Shown: in pieces, positions 6,002 to 6,184 of the stretch
Layout of the letters: each line of letters starts with the position of its first letter
Position numbering within the stretch: position 1 is the stretch's first letter
Origin: Brevundimonas sp.
GTDB taxonomy: Bacteria; Pseudomonadota; Alphaproteobacteria; Caulobacterales; Caulobacteraceae
Direction: 5' to 3'
Assembly: GCA_022712235.1 (NCBI GenBank)
Contig: JALAGW010000103.1
Span: 1-6,184 of the forward strand
Length of the DNA stretch: 6,184 nt
Notes under the pieces: generated by a model
The model's database searches: none
What the model was told of the DNA's origin: nothing
What the model saw: only the letters and a program-made list of their open reading frames with translations
Position numbers and translations under genes: made by a program

Positions 6002-6184
6002 GCGCGGCTGGTGAAGATGGGCGAGCCGGTGCGGCTGCGCCTGAAATCCACCGCCCACACCTATCAGACCCACAGCCAGAACGTGATCGGCGACATCGTC
6101 GGCGCGACGCGCCCAGACGAGAACATCGTCCTGGTCTCGCACATGGACAGCTGGGAACTGAGCAAGTGCGCCATCGACGATGCG
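5987..6184 (+). CDS. M28-family zinc peptidase, internal fragment in opposite orientation, runs off the window
   Basis: Sixty-six codons read without interruption to the last base. DADQIARLVKMGEPVRLRLK is typical of the region just before the catalytic domain in PA-domain-containing M28 peptidases. HSQNVIGDIVGATRPDENIVLVSHMDSWELSKCAIDDA then enters the catalytic domain: H52 of SHMDS is a zinc ligand, with D54 two residues on, and D64 of AIDD is the expected metal-bridging Asp. No start codon or signal peptide precedes it in this frame, so it is not the 5' end of a gene. It supplies a part lacking from the - strand C-terminal fragment beside it, and nothing in the two overlaps, consistent with one gene split by an inversion or chimera. 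About the middle third of the catalytic domain is not in the window. Confidence 0.75.

Noticed and set aside
6002..6142. Apparent N-terminus of the - strand peptidase frame
   Set aside because: Its translation is His/Gly/Val-rich with no resemblance to M28 proteins, and it is exactly antisense to the recognisable + strand peptidase segment.
1..6184. CRISPR array, insertion sequence or prophage
   Set aside because: No regularly spaced repeats, no transposase or integrase motifs and no terminal inverted repeats with target duplications were found.

Overview
The window looks like a GC-rich alphaproteobacterial chromosome segment, most likely from the Caulobacterales (a Brevundimonas- or Caulobacter-like organism). 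This rests on GC-rich third codon positions, the character of the proteins, a tRNA-Leu with an encoded CCA end, and short palindromic intergenic repeats. The genus is inferred, not shown. The right edge reads like the end of an assembly contig.

Layout from left to right. Positions 1-207 hold no convincing gene, only an imperfect internal repeat in the leader of rnhB. rnhB (ribonuclease HII, 208-858, + strand) is the only complete gene on the + strand. Positions 866-980 carry an inverted pair of REP-like palindromes (REPIN-like) between convergent genes. Everything else that is complete is transcribed leftwards. A probable operon runs pyk (pyruvate kinase, 3682-2228), then a solitary alpha-class D12 DNA adenine methyltransferase (2218-1178, 9 nt after the pyk stop), then a previously uncalled 49-residue single-span membrane protein (1140-991). 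Upstream of pyk are a leader hairpin, the intrinsic terminator of the next gene (3751-3782) and a pair of operator-like near-palindromes spaced 22 bp apart (3786-3820). Next come a secreted PafA-like alkaline phosphatase (5524-3818) and tRNA-Leu(UAA) (5699-5615).

The right end holds a broken M28-family zinc peptidase gene. Its C-terminal 91 codons lie on the - strand (6001-5726). Immediately beside them, 66 codons of the middle of what appears to be the same kind of peptidase, including the first metal-binding motif, lie on the + strand (5987-6184) and run off the window. The two halves face opposite ways and share about 15 bp at the junction. This is either a real inversion inside the gene, between short inverted repeats, or a fold-back chimera at a contig end.

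The genes do not form one pathway. They are housekeeping functions: genome maintenance (RNase HII, DNA methylation), glycolysis (pyruvate kinase), periplasmic phosphate release (phosphatase), translation (tRNA-Leu) and peptide degradation (M28). The points most worth following are the M28 inversion junction, the REPIN-like element, the operator-like pair upstream of pyk, and the pyk-methyltransferase-small membrane protein operon.
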